DNA from: Phycisphaeraceae bacterium D3-23
GTDB taxonomy: Bacteria > Planctomycetota > Phycisphaerae > Phycisphaerales > Phycisphaeraceae
Length of the DNA stretch: 64,000 nt
Direction: 5' to 3'
NCBI GenBank assembly: GCA_039555135.1
Contig: CP114179.1
Coordinates: 124,001 to 188,000, forward strand
Under the pieces are notes generated by a model. It ran no database searches and had not been told where the DNA came from. It worked only from the letters and a program-made list of their open reading frames with translations. Position 1 is the first letter of the stretch, and the number at the start of each line of letters is the position of its first letter. Shown piece after piece: positions 47,010 through 56,636 of the stretch. A program made the translations under genes and the position numbers.

Positions 47010-48569
47010 CTACGCCGCGTCGGACTTCGGCACAACCTTCGGCACGAACACTCGCACACAGTTCCGCCCGGCCTGCTTTGCGGCGTAAACTCCACGGTCG
47101 GCGGCCTTGACGACCTGGTCCGCCCGTTTGAAGAATACGCCCTCGTAGCTGGCTACGCCGACCGAAGTGGTGACGTTGCGGGCAACTCCGTCTTCGACTA
47201 CGACACGGACTTGCTGGTCGATCGCTTCGCGCACGCGTTCGGCGAGTTCTGCGGCTAACTTGCGATCCATCCGCGGCGCGACGATTGCGAACTCCTCGCC
47301 CCCGTAGCGGAAGCACTCGCCTTCTTCGCCCAGCGTCTGGGTCAATACCTTGGCGTACAGCCTCAGGACCTCGTCGCCGACCGTGTGGCCGTGGGCATCA
47401 TTAAACCGCTTGAAGTGGTCGATATCGAGGAACAGGACACTCATCGGCGCTTGGGCCGTTGCGTGGATAAACGCCTCGGCGACGCAGCGGTCAAAGCTGC
47501 GTCGGTTACCGATGCCGGTGAGGCAGTCGGTGTTGGCCTCCTGCCGGAGCTGTTTGTTATCGCGCGCAAGTTCATGCGCAGTCTTCGCCGCGTTGAGGCC
47601 GATGCGCTCGAGCGCTTCATTCGCGCGGAGCAGGATCTCTTCTGCGCTGCCTAACTCACCCGTGGGCAAATCGAAGAGGCGCTGTATCTCTGCGGCATGG
47701 CTCTGGATCTGCGCGAGCAGCGGCTTGGCCTTCTCCGGATCCAGGCCATACCAGCTCTCGAGCAACTCGCCGCAGGCCCCAACGGTCTCGGCGTCATCCG
47801 GTGCCAGCAGCAGGTCGGCGATGTAGCCGCCCGCGACTACCGCACGTACCAGCGGCGTGACGATCTCCTCAGCATCTTCGGGAGACTCATGGAAACGGAT
47901 CGGCTCGGACAAGACAGGTGGCAGCCCCCATCGCTCGGCCAGCGCCCCGCCGACCTCCGCGTGGTCGCCCGATAGCGCCTCTTGCTCCAGCCCAACGAGC
48001 TTGCGGTGGTCTTCGCCAGCCTGCTTCAGAAGATGTGCATACTCCGAGCCCAGTACCTGGCCAAGCGCCAGCATCCCGACGTCCTGCAGCAGCGAGGACA
48101 TGAAGACCTCCTCCGCCTGCACGATGCCCGCGATGTCACAGATCTCCTTCGACGCCGTCGCGCTGTAGAGCGACCGCTTCCAGAAGGCGACATGGTCAAA
48201 CCCCTCGCCGCCCGCCTCGGTCAGATTGCCGACCAAGCTGAAACCCAACGCAAGGGTCTTGACGCTGTTAAGCCCGAGGACGATCAGCGCCTGGTTGATG
48301 GAGCTGATGGTCTTGGGCTGGCCGTAGAAACTGGAGTTGACCGTCTTGAGGATCTTGGTGGAGAGCGCGGGGTCGTGCTTGATCGTCTCGGCGATCTCGT
48401 CCATATCGACCTCGTCCTGCTGGACCAGGTCGATGATCTTCAGCGCCACCGCCGGGATGCTGGGCAGGCGGGGTGATCGCAACACGCGTTCGAGAAGTTC
48501 TTCGTGGATCGCCAAAGCGTCGAGTCTCCAATCAGCCGGTCGCTCATGCTGCGGCGACGCCGTAGTCAC
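47010..48569 (-). CDS. HDOD and GGDEF domain signalling protein
   Basis: A 519-residue cytoplasmic regulator. An HDOD domain (~25-230: RLPSIPAVALKIIDLVQQ, NSSFYGQPKTISSINQALIVLG) is followed by a linker and a C-terminal GGDEF domain (~345-515: DCLTGIGNRRSFDRC, LFLDIDHFKRFND, RYGGEEFAIV). The GGEEF signature and metal-binding Asp residues are intact, so diguanylate cyclase activity is likely. There is no RxxD inhibitory site 5 residues before GGEEF. The start is GTG 48569. It lies downstream of clpC, separated from it by a strong bidirectional terminator, so it probably has its own promoter. Confidence 0.9.
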   Translation of the reverse strand: MTTASPQHERPADWRLDALAIHEELLERVLRSPRLPSIPAVALKIIDLVQQDEVDMDEIAETIKHDPALSTKILKTVNSSFYGQPKTISSINQALIVLGLNSVKTLALGFSLVGNLTEAGGEGFDHVAFWKRSLYSATASKEICDIAGIVQAEEVFMSSLLQDVGMLALGQVLGSEYAHLLKQAGEDHRKLVGLEQEALSGDHAEVGGALAERWGLPPVLSEPIRFHESPEDAEEIVTPLVRAVVAGGYIADLLLAPDDAETVGACGELLESWYGLDPEKAKPLLAQIQSHAAEIQRLFDLPTGELGSAEEILLRANEALERIGLNAAKTAHELARDNKQLRQEANTDCLTGIGNRRSFDRCVAEAFIHATAQAPMSVLFLDIDHFKRFNDAHGHTVGDEVLRLYAKVLTQTLGEEGECFRYGGEEFAIVAPRMDRKLAAELAERVREAIDQQVRVVVEDGVARNVTTSVGVASYEGVFFKRADQVVKAADRGVYAAKQAGRNCVRVFVPKVVPKSDAA

Positions 48570-48637
48570 CCACCAGTCTTCCGCCGGCTATTCCATCATC
48601 GGGCAGGAAACGCCGGTAAATCACGTGACCTGCGCGG

Positions 48638-48663
48638 AAAAACCCGCTAAATAGCGGGTTTTT
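48638..48663 (-). terminator. Bidirectional Rho-independent terminator after clpC
   Basis: Stem AAAAACCCGCT (48638-48648) with AGCGGGTTTTT (48653-48663), loop AAAT. The A/T flanks give T tracts on either strand; here it follows clpC on the minus strand. Confidence 0.9.
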
Positions 48664-48702
48664 CACGATTTAGGTTGTTATCCGGACGCCAGCGCGCCGA
48701 GG

Positions 48703-51288
48703 TCAGGCCGACTCCGCCCCCGCCGGCGCGGCGGGTGTATCGCTGCCGTCCTTGGGACCATCGTCGTCGCCGCCTTCGTCATCGCCCGGGTCGGCGGGCT
48801 TATCGACGGCGTCGAAACTCAGGTGGTCCTTCTCATCCTCACGGGTCACGCGGATGACCTGGCCCTCGTGGATGTCGCCCTTGAGGATCGACTCGGACAG
48901 CGGGTCCTCGACGTACTGGCCGATCGCGCGGCGGAGCGGCCGAGCGCCGAAGTCGGGGTTGTACCCCTTGTCGATCAAGAACTCCTTGGCCTTCTCGTCG
49001 AGCTCCAGGATCATCTCGCGCTCTTCGAGACGCTTGAAGACCTTAGCCAGCTCGAAGTCGACGACCGTGTACAGGTCCTTCCGGTCCAGCGGGCGGAAGA
49101 CGATGATGTCGTCGAGCCGGTTGATGAACTCGGGACGGAAGTACCGCTCGATCTCGGTCGTGAGTGTCTTCTTGATCTTGTCATAGTCGGCGTCGGGGTC
49201 GTGCTTGGCGAAGCCGAAGCCCGCCTTGTTCTTGATGAGGTCCGCGCCGACGTTGCTTGTCAGGATCAGGATCACATTGCGGAAGTCGACGTGCCGGCCG
49301 AACGAGTCGGTGAGCTGGCCCTCTTCCATGATCTGGAGGAGCATGTTGTAGACGTCCGGGTGCGCCTTCTCGATCTCATCGAGCAGCACGACGGAGTACG
49401 GCCGACGGCGGATCTGCTCGGTGAGTTGGCCGCCCTCTTCGTAGCCGACATAGCCGGGAGGCGCGCCGATAAGGCGCGACACGTTGTGCTTCTCCATGTA
49501 CTCGGACATGTCGATGCGGATGAGCGAGTCCTGGTCGCCGAACATGAACTCGGCCAGCGCCTTGGCGAGCAGGGTCTTGCCGACACCCGACGGCCCGATG
49601 AACATGAACGAGCCCACGGGCAAACGCGGGTCGCGCAGCCCGGCCCGGGAGACGCGGATCGCCTTGGACACGGTCTTGACCGCCTCGTCCTGCGACACGA
49701 CGGTCTTGTGCAGTTCTTCTTCGAGCTGGAGCAGACGCTGGGACTCGGCCTTTTCGAGCCGGGTCAGCGGCACGCCCGTCATCTTGCTCACGACCTCGGC
49801 GATCGTCTCGGCGTCCACGACGCCATCGATCTCACGCGCCTTGGCACGCCAGTCGCGCTGGATCTGTTCCTTCTCACGACGCAGCGACTCCGCCTCGTCC
49901 CGAAGCTCCGCGGCCTTCTCGTAGTCCGCGGCCTTCACGGCCTCGTCCTTGTCGACGCTGAGCCGCTCGATCTTCTCTTCGATGTCCGCGAGGTCCGGGG
50001 GCTTGCTCATCGACTTGAGCCGGATGCGCGCGCCGGCCTCGTCGATCACGTCGATCGACTTGTCGGGCTGCACCCGCGCCGTGATGTAGCGCTCGCTCAT
50101 CTCGACGGCGGTTTCGACCGCCTCGTCGGTGATCTTCACGCGGTGGTGCTGCTCGTAACGTTCGCGGAGCCCTTTGAGGATCTCGATCGTGTCCTCGCGG
50201 TTGGGCGGGTTCACGGTGATCGCCTGGAACCGGCGGGCCAGCGCGTTGTCCTTCTCGATGTACTTGCGGTACTCGTCGAACGTCGTCGCGCCGATGCACT
50301 GGATCTCGCCGCGGCTGAGCGCGGGCTTGAGGACGTTGCTCGCGTCGATCGCGCCCTCCGCGCCGCCCGCCCCGACCAGCGTGTGCAGCTCGTCGATGAA
50401 CAGCAGGACGTTCTTAGCGCGACGCACCTCGTTCATCACGGCCTTGATGCGTTCCTCAAACTGACCGCGGTACTTCGTGCCCGCGACCATCATCGCCAGG
50501 TCCAGCACCACGATCCGCTGGTCCAGCAGGATCTCGGGGACGTCCTGCAGGATGATCTGCTGGGCGAGGCCTTCGACGATCGCGGTCTTGCCCACGCCGG
50601 CCTCGCCGAGGAGGACGGGGTTGTTCTTCGTGCGTCGGCAGAGGATCTGCACCAGGCGTTCAATCTCCTTGGCCCGGCCGATGACCGGGTCGAGCGAGCC
50701 CTCGCGCGCCATCTCGGTCAGGTCGCGACCGAAGCTGTCGAGCGCGGGCGTCTTGCTTTTGCTCTTGCCCGACGACCGGCTGGAGCCGCTTCCGCCGCCG
50801 CCGGCTTCGCCCTCGGGCTTGCCGCCCTCGTCGACCTCGTCGGGCTCAACGCCCGCGCCGAGCAGTTCGAGAACTTCTTCGCGGACCTCTTCGAGCTTGA
50901 GCCCAAGGTTCATCAGGACCTGCGCCGCGACGCCTTCGTGCTCGCGCAGCAGGCCGAGCAGCAGGTGCTCGGTGCCGACGTAGTTGTGGTTGAGTGTGCG
51001 GGCCTCTTCGATGGCGAACTCGATCACCTTCTTGGCGCGCGGGGTCTGGGGCAGCTTGCCCATCGTGACCATGTCGGGGCCGGACTTCACGAGCTTCTCG
51101 ACCTCGAGGCGGACCTTGCGCAGGTCGACGTTGAGGTTCTTGAGGACGTTCGCGCCGACGCCCGAGCCCTCTTTGACCAGCCCGAGCAGGATGTGCTCGG
51201 TGCCGATGTATTCGTGGTTGAAGCGCTGGGCCTCCTGGTTGGCCAGGGCCATCACTTTGCGGGCGCGGTCTGTAAATCGTTCAAACAT
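48703..51288 (-). CDS. clpC: ATP-dependent Clp protease ATP-binding subunit ClpC
   Basis: Two-domain AAA+ unfoldase that delivers proteins to ClpP and can disaggregate proteins. The 861-residue protein has the double Clp N domain (~5-145), a Gly/Ser-rich linker, AAA-1 with Walker [11 protein letters not shown] at ~228, a UVR-like middle segment ([20 protein letters not shown]), AAA-2 with [13 protein letters not shown] at ~564, and a C-terminal acidic tail. Length and layout are those of ClpC rather than ClpA or ClpB. It forms a single-gene unit ended by a strong terminator. clpP must lie elsewhere. Confidence 0.97.
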   Translation of the reverse strand: MFERFTDRARKVMALANQEAQRFNHEYIGTEHILLGLVKEGSGVGANVLKNLNVDLRKVRLEVEKLVKSGPDMVTMGKLPQTPRAKKVIEFAIEEARTLNHNYVGTEHLLLGLLREHEGVAAQVLMNLGLKLEEVREEVLELLGAGVEPDEVDEGGKPEGEAGGGGSGSSRSSGKSKSKTPALDSFGRDLTEMAREGSLDPVIGRAKEIERLVQILCRRTKNNPVLLGEAGVGKTAIVEGLAQQIILQDVPEILLDQRIVVLDLAMMVAGTKYRGQFEERIKAVMNEVRRAKNVLLFIDELHTLVGAGGAEGAIDASNVLKPALSRGEIQCIGATTFDEYRKYIEKDNALARRFQAITVNPPNREDTIEILKGLRERYEQHHRVKITDEAVETAVEMSERYITARVQPDKSIDVIDEAGARIRLKSMSKPPDLADIEEKIERLSVDKDEAVKAADYEKAAELRDEAESLRREKEQIQRDWRAKAREIDGVVDAETIAEVVSKMTGVPLTRLEKAESQRLLQLEEELHKTVVSQDEAVKTVSKAIRVSRAGLRDPRLPVGSFMFIGPSGVGKTLLAKALAEFMFGDQDSLIRIDMSEYMEKHNVSRLIGAPPGYVGYEEGGQLTEQIRRRPYSVVLLDEIEKAHPDVYNMLLQIMEEGQLTDSFGRHVDFRNVILILTSNVGADLIKNKAGFGFAKHDPDADYDKIKKTLTTEIERYFRPEFINRLDDIIVFRPLDRKDLYTVVDFELAKVFKRLEEREMILELDEKAKEFLIDKGYNPDFGARPLRRAIGQYVEDPLSESILKGDIHEGQVIRVTREDEKDHLSFDAVDKPADPGDDEGGDDDGPKDGSDTPAAPAGAESA

Positions 51289-51631
51289 AGTTGACCCATC
51301 CTTTGGTACGGCTTGCGGGGCATTCTAGGGCGGCGGCGGCGAAACGTCCTCGACCGACGCCTGTAAACCTACAAAGCCCGTGCCAGCGGTCTATCAGCTC
51401 TAACGCGCCGACAAACCCGTATGTTCCCTATCGGCAAGGATTGCACCCCCCGCCAGCAATCGTGGCAGAGAATGCGGATGCTGCCGGATCGGCAGGGGCG
51501 GCGCGGGTACCGGGTTTCGGGTTTCGGGATCGGGAGATGCCCCGCACGCGCAAATTTTAGATGCCATGGGACATGCGGCGAACTCGATTCAACCCGCCCG
51601 AAACCCGGCACCCCAGACCCAAAACACGATC
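51289..51631. other. 343-base gap without a recognisable gene
   Basis: Lies between the clpC start and the radical SAM stop, both minus strand. It contains a small palindrome CTGCCG-GAT-CGGCAG (about 51480-51494) and a direct repeat of GGGTTTC near 51510-51525. I see no ORF with family features; the clpC promoter must be at the left end, but no clear -35/-10 stands out. Confidence 0.4.
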
Positions 51632-52849
51632 CTAAAACAGCCCCATCTGCCCGCCCACCTCCGGCCGACGAAACGACTTACCGGACAGCGGACGCACATC
51701 GCGGTTGAGCCCGTGGCGTCGGCAGCAGACATCAAACACCTTGGCCGTGTTCACCGCGATCGCGCCCCGGCCGCGTCCGCGCTGGCCCTTCTTGGCGTTG
51801 TAGAGCTTCCCGCCATGCGCCTGACGCAGCAGCGACTCGACCCGCGCCGCGCGGTCGGGCACGTGCCGTTGCAGCCAGTCCAGGAATAACTCCTTGAGCT
51901 GGTACGGCAGACGCAGCATCACCCACGCTACGCGCTTGGCCCCCGCCTGCGCGATTTGCTCCATAATCGCCGGCACCTCGTGGTCGGTCAGCCCGGGGAT
52001 CACCGGCGCGATATTGACCGACACGTTGACGCCCGCTTTGGACAGTTCCCGGATCACCCGCAGCCGGCCGATCGGCGAACTGGCGCGCGGCTCGAGCACG
52101 GCCGCCAAGTTTGCGTCGAGCGTCACGAGCGTCACCGTCACCCGGCCCGCGTTGATCGCCGACAGCCCCGCCCACAGCTCCGTGTCGCGCAGCACCAGCG
52201 TGTTCTTCGTCATCGTCGTCACGGGCTGCGAGCAATCCGCCATCACCTCCAGGCACCCCCGCGCGATCCGCAGCTCCTTCTCGATCGGCTGGTAGATGTC
52301 CGTGATCGCCGACATCACGATCGGCTCGGGCTTCCACTTCGTCTTGGCCAGCTCCTGCTTGAGCATGTCGGGGGCGTTGTGCTTGGCGACGATCTTCGTC
52401 TCGAAGTCCTCGCCCATCGAGAACCCGAGGTACTCGTGGTACGGCCGCGCGAAGCAGTAGATGCAGCCGTGCTCGCAGCCGCGGTACGGGTTCAGCGTCC
52501 AGTCGAACGGCACGTCCGACGTCGGCGTCACGCGGTTGATGATCGACTTTGTCTTGTCCGCAAAAATTTGCAGCGGGACCACCCGGCCGCCGCCCGGCAC
52601 GTCCGCCACCTTCACTCCGGCCAGCGGCCTGCCGCCCGGGCCCACCGACTCGGCCAACTCGCGCTCCCGCTCGTGCCGCTCGTAGTCCAGAAACTCACCG
52701 AGCTGATGCACGCGGTTGGCCTCGAAGCGGTTGCCCGGGTTGAGCCCCGCGCCACGCCGATGCCCGGGCGTCGCGCCCGGGAGCGCATCGCGGTAGTCGA
52801 ACTCGCCCGCTTCGTGATCACGGTCATGGTCGTTTGTGTTTCCGTGCAT
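51632..52849 (-). CDS. PA0069-family radical SAM protein
   Basis: A 405-residue radical SAM protein. The iron-sulfur cluster motif CEHGCIYCFARPYHEYLG (CxxxCxxC) lies near 130-150, preceded by DWTLNPYRG and followed by ETKIVAKHNAP, the pattern of the PA0069/SPL-related family. Later conserved segments are VMSAITDIYQPIEKELR and TKNTLVLRDTE. The exact reaction is not known. The protein ends QMGLF; a basic RGRGRGAIAVNTAKVF segment precedes this. The upstream promoter TTGACA-N16-TAATGT is the best in the window, and its -10 ends 6 bases before ATG 52849. Confidence 0.88.
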   Translation of the reverse strand: MHGNTNDHDRDHEAGEFDYRDALPGATPGHRRGAGLNPGNRFEANRVHQLGEFLDYERHERERELAESVGPGGRPLAGVKVADVPGGGRVVPLQIFADKTKSIINRVTPTSDVPFDWTLNPYRGCEHGCIYCFARPYHEYLGFSMGEDFETKIVAKHNAPDMLKQELAKTKWKPEPIVMSAITDIYQPIEKELRIARGCLEVMADCSQPVTTMTKNTLVLRDTELWAGLSAINAGRVTVTLVTLDANLAAVLEPRASSPIGRLRVIRELSKAGVNVSVNIAPVIPGLTDHEVPAIMEQIAQAGAKRVAWVMLRLPYQLKELFLDWLQRHVPDRAARVESLLRQAHGGKLYNAKKGQRGRGRGAIAVNTAKVFDVCCRRHGLNRDVRPLSGKSFRRPEVGGQMGLF

Positions 52850-52855
52850 ATACGA

Positions 52856-52883
52856 ACATTATCCATACAAATATGCTTGTCAA
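52856..52883 (-). promoter_or_regulatory. Leaderless-type promoter of the radical SAM gene
   Basis: On the minus strand: TTGACA (52883-52878), 16-base spacer, TAATGT (52861-52856), then 6 bases to ATG 52849. The -35 is a perfect consensus. Confidence 0.6.
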
Positions 52884-53001
52884 TGCCGGCCGCCGCCGAT
52901 ACACTCGGGCTTAAGCGTCGCCTGAATCGCGTCGCGTGCTGCACCAGCCGATCGCGGCTTCGCGCCCACCACCTTTTCTCACCCTTGAACAGGAAATCGC
53001 C

Positions 53002-53463
53002 ATGACCGTCCCCTACAAGTGCGAAGGCTTCCACACCGCCACCCCCTACCTCATCTGCAAAGACGCCAAGGCCGCGATCGACTTCTACAAAAAAGCGTTC
53101 AACGCGACCGAGATCATGCAACTCGATATGCCTGATGGCCGACTCGCACACGGCGAAATCAAGATCGGCGACTCGCCCATCATGCTCTCCGATGAGCACC
53201 CCGACATGAACATCCGAGGCCCCAAAACCCTGGGCGGCACACCCGTCTCCATCATGCTCTACGTCGAAGACTCCGACGCGATGTTTGCCCAGGCCCTCGC
53301 CGCCGGCGCGAAAGAACTCCGCCCCGTCAAAGACCAGTTTTACGGCGACCGCTCCGGCACCCTCGAAGACCCGTTCGGCCACCACTGGACGATCTCGACC
53401 CACAAAGAAGACGTCCCGCCCGAAGAACTCGAAACACGCATGAAAGCCGCGATGGGCGGGTAG
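53002..53463 (+). CDS. VOC-superfamily (glyoxalase/PhnB-like) protein
   Basis: A 153-residue cytoplasmic protein with two beta-alpha-beta-beta-beta units: ATPYLICKDAKAAIDFYKKAF, AHGEIKIGDSPIMLSDE, and the second unit VSIMLYVEDSDAMFAQALA ending DRSGTLEDPFGHHWTISTHKED. This is the DPFGHxW ending typical of PhnB/YhdN-like members of the vicinal-oxygen-chelate superfamily. Substrate unknown. AGGAAA precedes ATG 53002 at a good distance; the frame extends upstream without a better start. It converges with the SASA gene over a long palindrome. Confidence 0.88.
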   Translation: MTVPYKCEGFHTATPYLICKDAKAAIDFYKKAFNATEIMQLDMPDGRLAHGEIKIGDSPIMLSDEHPDMNIRGPKTLGGTPVSIMLYVEDSDAMFAQALAAGAKELRPVKDQFYGDRSGTLEDPFGHHWTISTHKEDVPPEELETRMKAAMGG

Positions 53464-53499
53464 TCAGCCGGCCCGCGCGTGCAATGTTTAGACTCACAC

Positions 53500-53573
53500 G
53501 TTTAGCCATCGCCCAACGGGCGGCGCGTTGTAGTGACCACCGCGGCGCGCCGCCCGTTGGGCGACGGCTAAAC
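53500..53573. repeat. Long near-perfect palindrome between convergent genes
   Basis: Arms 53500-53527 and 53546-53573 pair over 28 bases with one mismatch (GTTTAGCC(A)TCGCCCAACGG...); loop of 18 bases. No T tract and no ORF. It lies between the ends of the VOC gene (plus) and the SASA gene (minus). Confidence 0.8.
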
Positions 53574-53604
53574 AATCGGCTATGGCACCGCCCACGATGC
53601 ACAC

Positions 53605-54594
53605 CTAGTCCGACACCAACCCCACCAGCGCCTCGCCCATCGTCGTGCCGATCAGGTAGTACGTCTCCCAGTTGCGGTTCCAGTGGTACTCCTGGTTCGA
53701 GGGCGATTCCTCGCGCGGCCGCCAGAAGTCACGCGTCTCTACCCCCGCCACCGTCCCCGCAAACTCCGGGTGCTCCTCGGGGTCGGCCAGGTCGAGCTGG
53801 TCCTCCATCAACCGCTCGACCCGCGTCTTGTAGTGCGCCGTCTCGGGGATATCCCAGCCGCCCATGCCGGTGTTGGCGATGACGAATGGCAGGTCCTCGA
53901 CGCCGAGGTCGTCGCGCATGTCGATGATGAAGTGCGCCATGTTTTCTTCATAGGCGTTCACAGCGTCCGCATTGATCCGGTCGTTCCAGCCCTGGTGCCA
54001 GCCGAACCCGACGATCTCAAACCCCTCGCCCGCATAGCCGGGGAAGTAGGTTTCGAGGTTCTCCGTGATTTCCTTGACGTGCCGAACCACCTCGGCGTAT
54101 TGGAAGCCCATGTCGCCGTCCTTCTCGGGGGTGTCGTACTCGGCCGCGCTGGGCGGCAGGAAGTTGTGCACCAGCGACCGCCCGCCCCACGCGCACTTGA
54201 TGATGAGCACCGGGTCTTCGTAGTAGTCGCCCACGGCAAAGCCAAACCCATACTCGGGCCCGATGTGCTCTTCGCTCGCCCCATACCCCACGGTAAGCCA
54301 GCCCTGCCGCTGCTTGTCTTCGTAGGAGAGGTCCACGATCCACACATCGTCGCGCACGACGGGCTCGCCGCCGTCATCAACGAGGTGCCCATAATCGTCG
54401 GGGTTCTCCACGACGCAGCCCTCCATCGTCCCCGGCCCACCTTCGAGCGTGCCAAACCCGACCATATTCGACTGGCCCGAGACGACGAAGACCTTGAGCT
54501 TGCCGTTGGCGGGCTGGGGGTCGGGCTGGGCGTTCGCGAAAGCCGGGACGACTAGCAAGACCAAGAGGATCCGAAATGGGATGCATAACCGCAT
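53605..54594 (-). CDS. Exported SASA-domain (sialate O-acetylesterase-like) protein
   Basis: A 329-residue secreted esterase-like protein. The signal peptide is ILLVLLVVPAFANA. The catalytic block I is VVSGQSNMVGFG with Ser42, the block III Asp/His region is FGWHQGWNDR, and a GGRSLVHNF segment lies between, consistent with the SGNH/SASA fold. Relatives remove acetyl groups from sugars or polysaccharides; here the substrate is unknown. AAGGA precedes ATG 54594. It is immediately 3' of glnS on the same strand (73 bases). Confidence 0.85.
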   Translation of the reverse strand: MRLCIPFRILLVLLVVPAFANAQPDPQPANGKLKVFVVSGQSNMVGFGTLEGGPGTMEGCVVENPDDYGHLVDDGGEPVVRDDVWIVDLSYEDKQRQGWLTVGYGASEEHIGPEYGFGFAVGDYYEDPVLIIKCAWGGRSLVHNFLPPSAAEYDTPEKDGDMGFQYAEVVRHVKEITENLETYFPGYAGEGFEIVGFGWHQGWNDRINADAVNAYEENMAHFIIDMRDDLGVEDLPFVIANTGMGGWDIPETAHYKTRVERLMEDQLDLADPEEHPEFAGTVAGVETRDFWRPREESPSNQEYHWNRNWETYYLIGTTMGEALVGLVSD

Positions 54595-54667
54595 GGGATG
54601 TCCTTCCAGTGAGATGATTGCCGGTGCATGTCTGGATCTGGCATTGAGTCGTCGTTGCGTTTTCGCT

Positions 54668-56416
<1,749 letters not shown>

Positions 56417-56439
56417 AGCGGGGCAGTTTAGCGGAATGA

Positions 56440-56601
56440 AAACCGCCAAGACGGCAAGACGCCAAGGAAGTCAGAGGAGTTAGCCACAATAATGCACAGA
56501 AGGCACAAAATCTGTCCGCCCCCCGTCTTTGTGCTTCTTGTGCCTCTTTGTGGCGAACAATGCCTTGCGGCCTTCCTTCGCGCCTTGGCGTCTTGGCGGT
56601 T
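56440..56601. repeat. Imperfect palindromic element between glnS and gltX
   Basis: Arm AACCGCCAAGACG (56440-56452) followed by GCAAGACG and CCAAGG matches the reverse complement of 56582-56601, with an 8-base insertion in the left arm. Inside, CACAA/TTGTG-type arms near 56482-56500 and 56540-56572 also pair imperfectly. It occupies most of the divergent gap, so it overlaps the likely promoter region of both genes. Confidence 0.6.
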
Positions 56602-56636
56602 CAATCCGTCCCGCCCAACCCGCTACAATCCCGCCC

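Noticed and set aside
48823-51294. An 823-codon plus-strand open frame across clpC.
   Set aside because: It is the antisense shadow of ClpC, whose AAA+ motifs are unmistakable on the minus strand.
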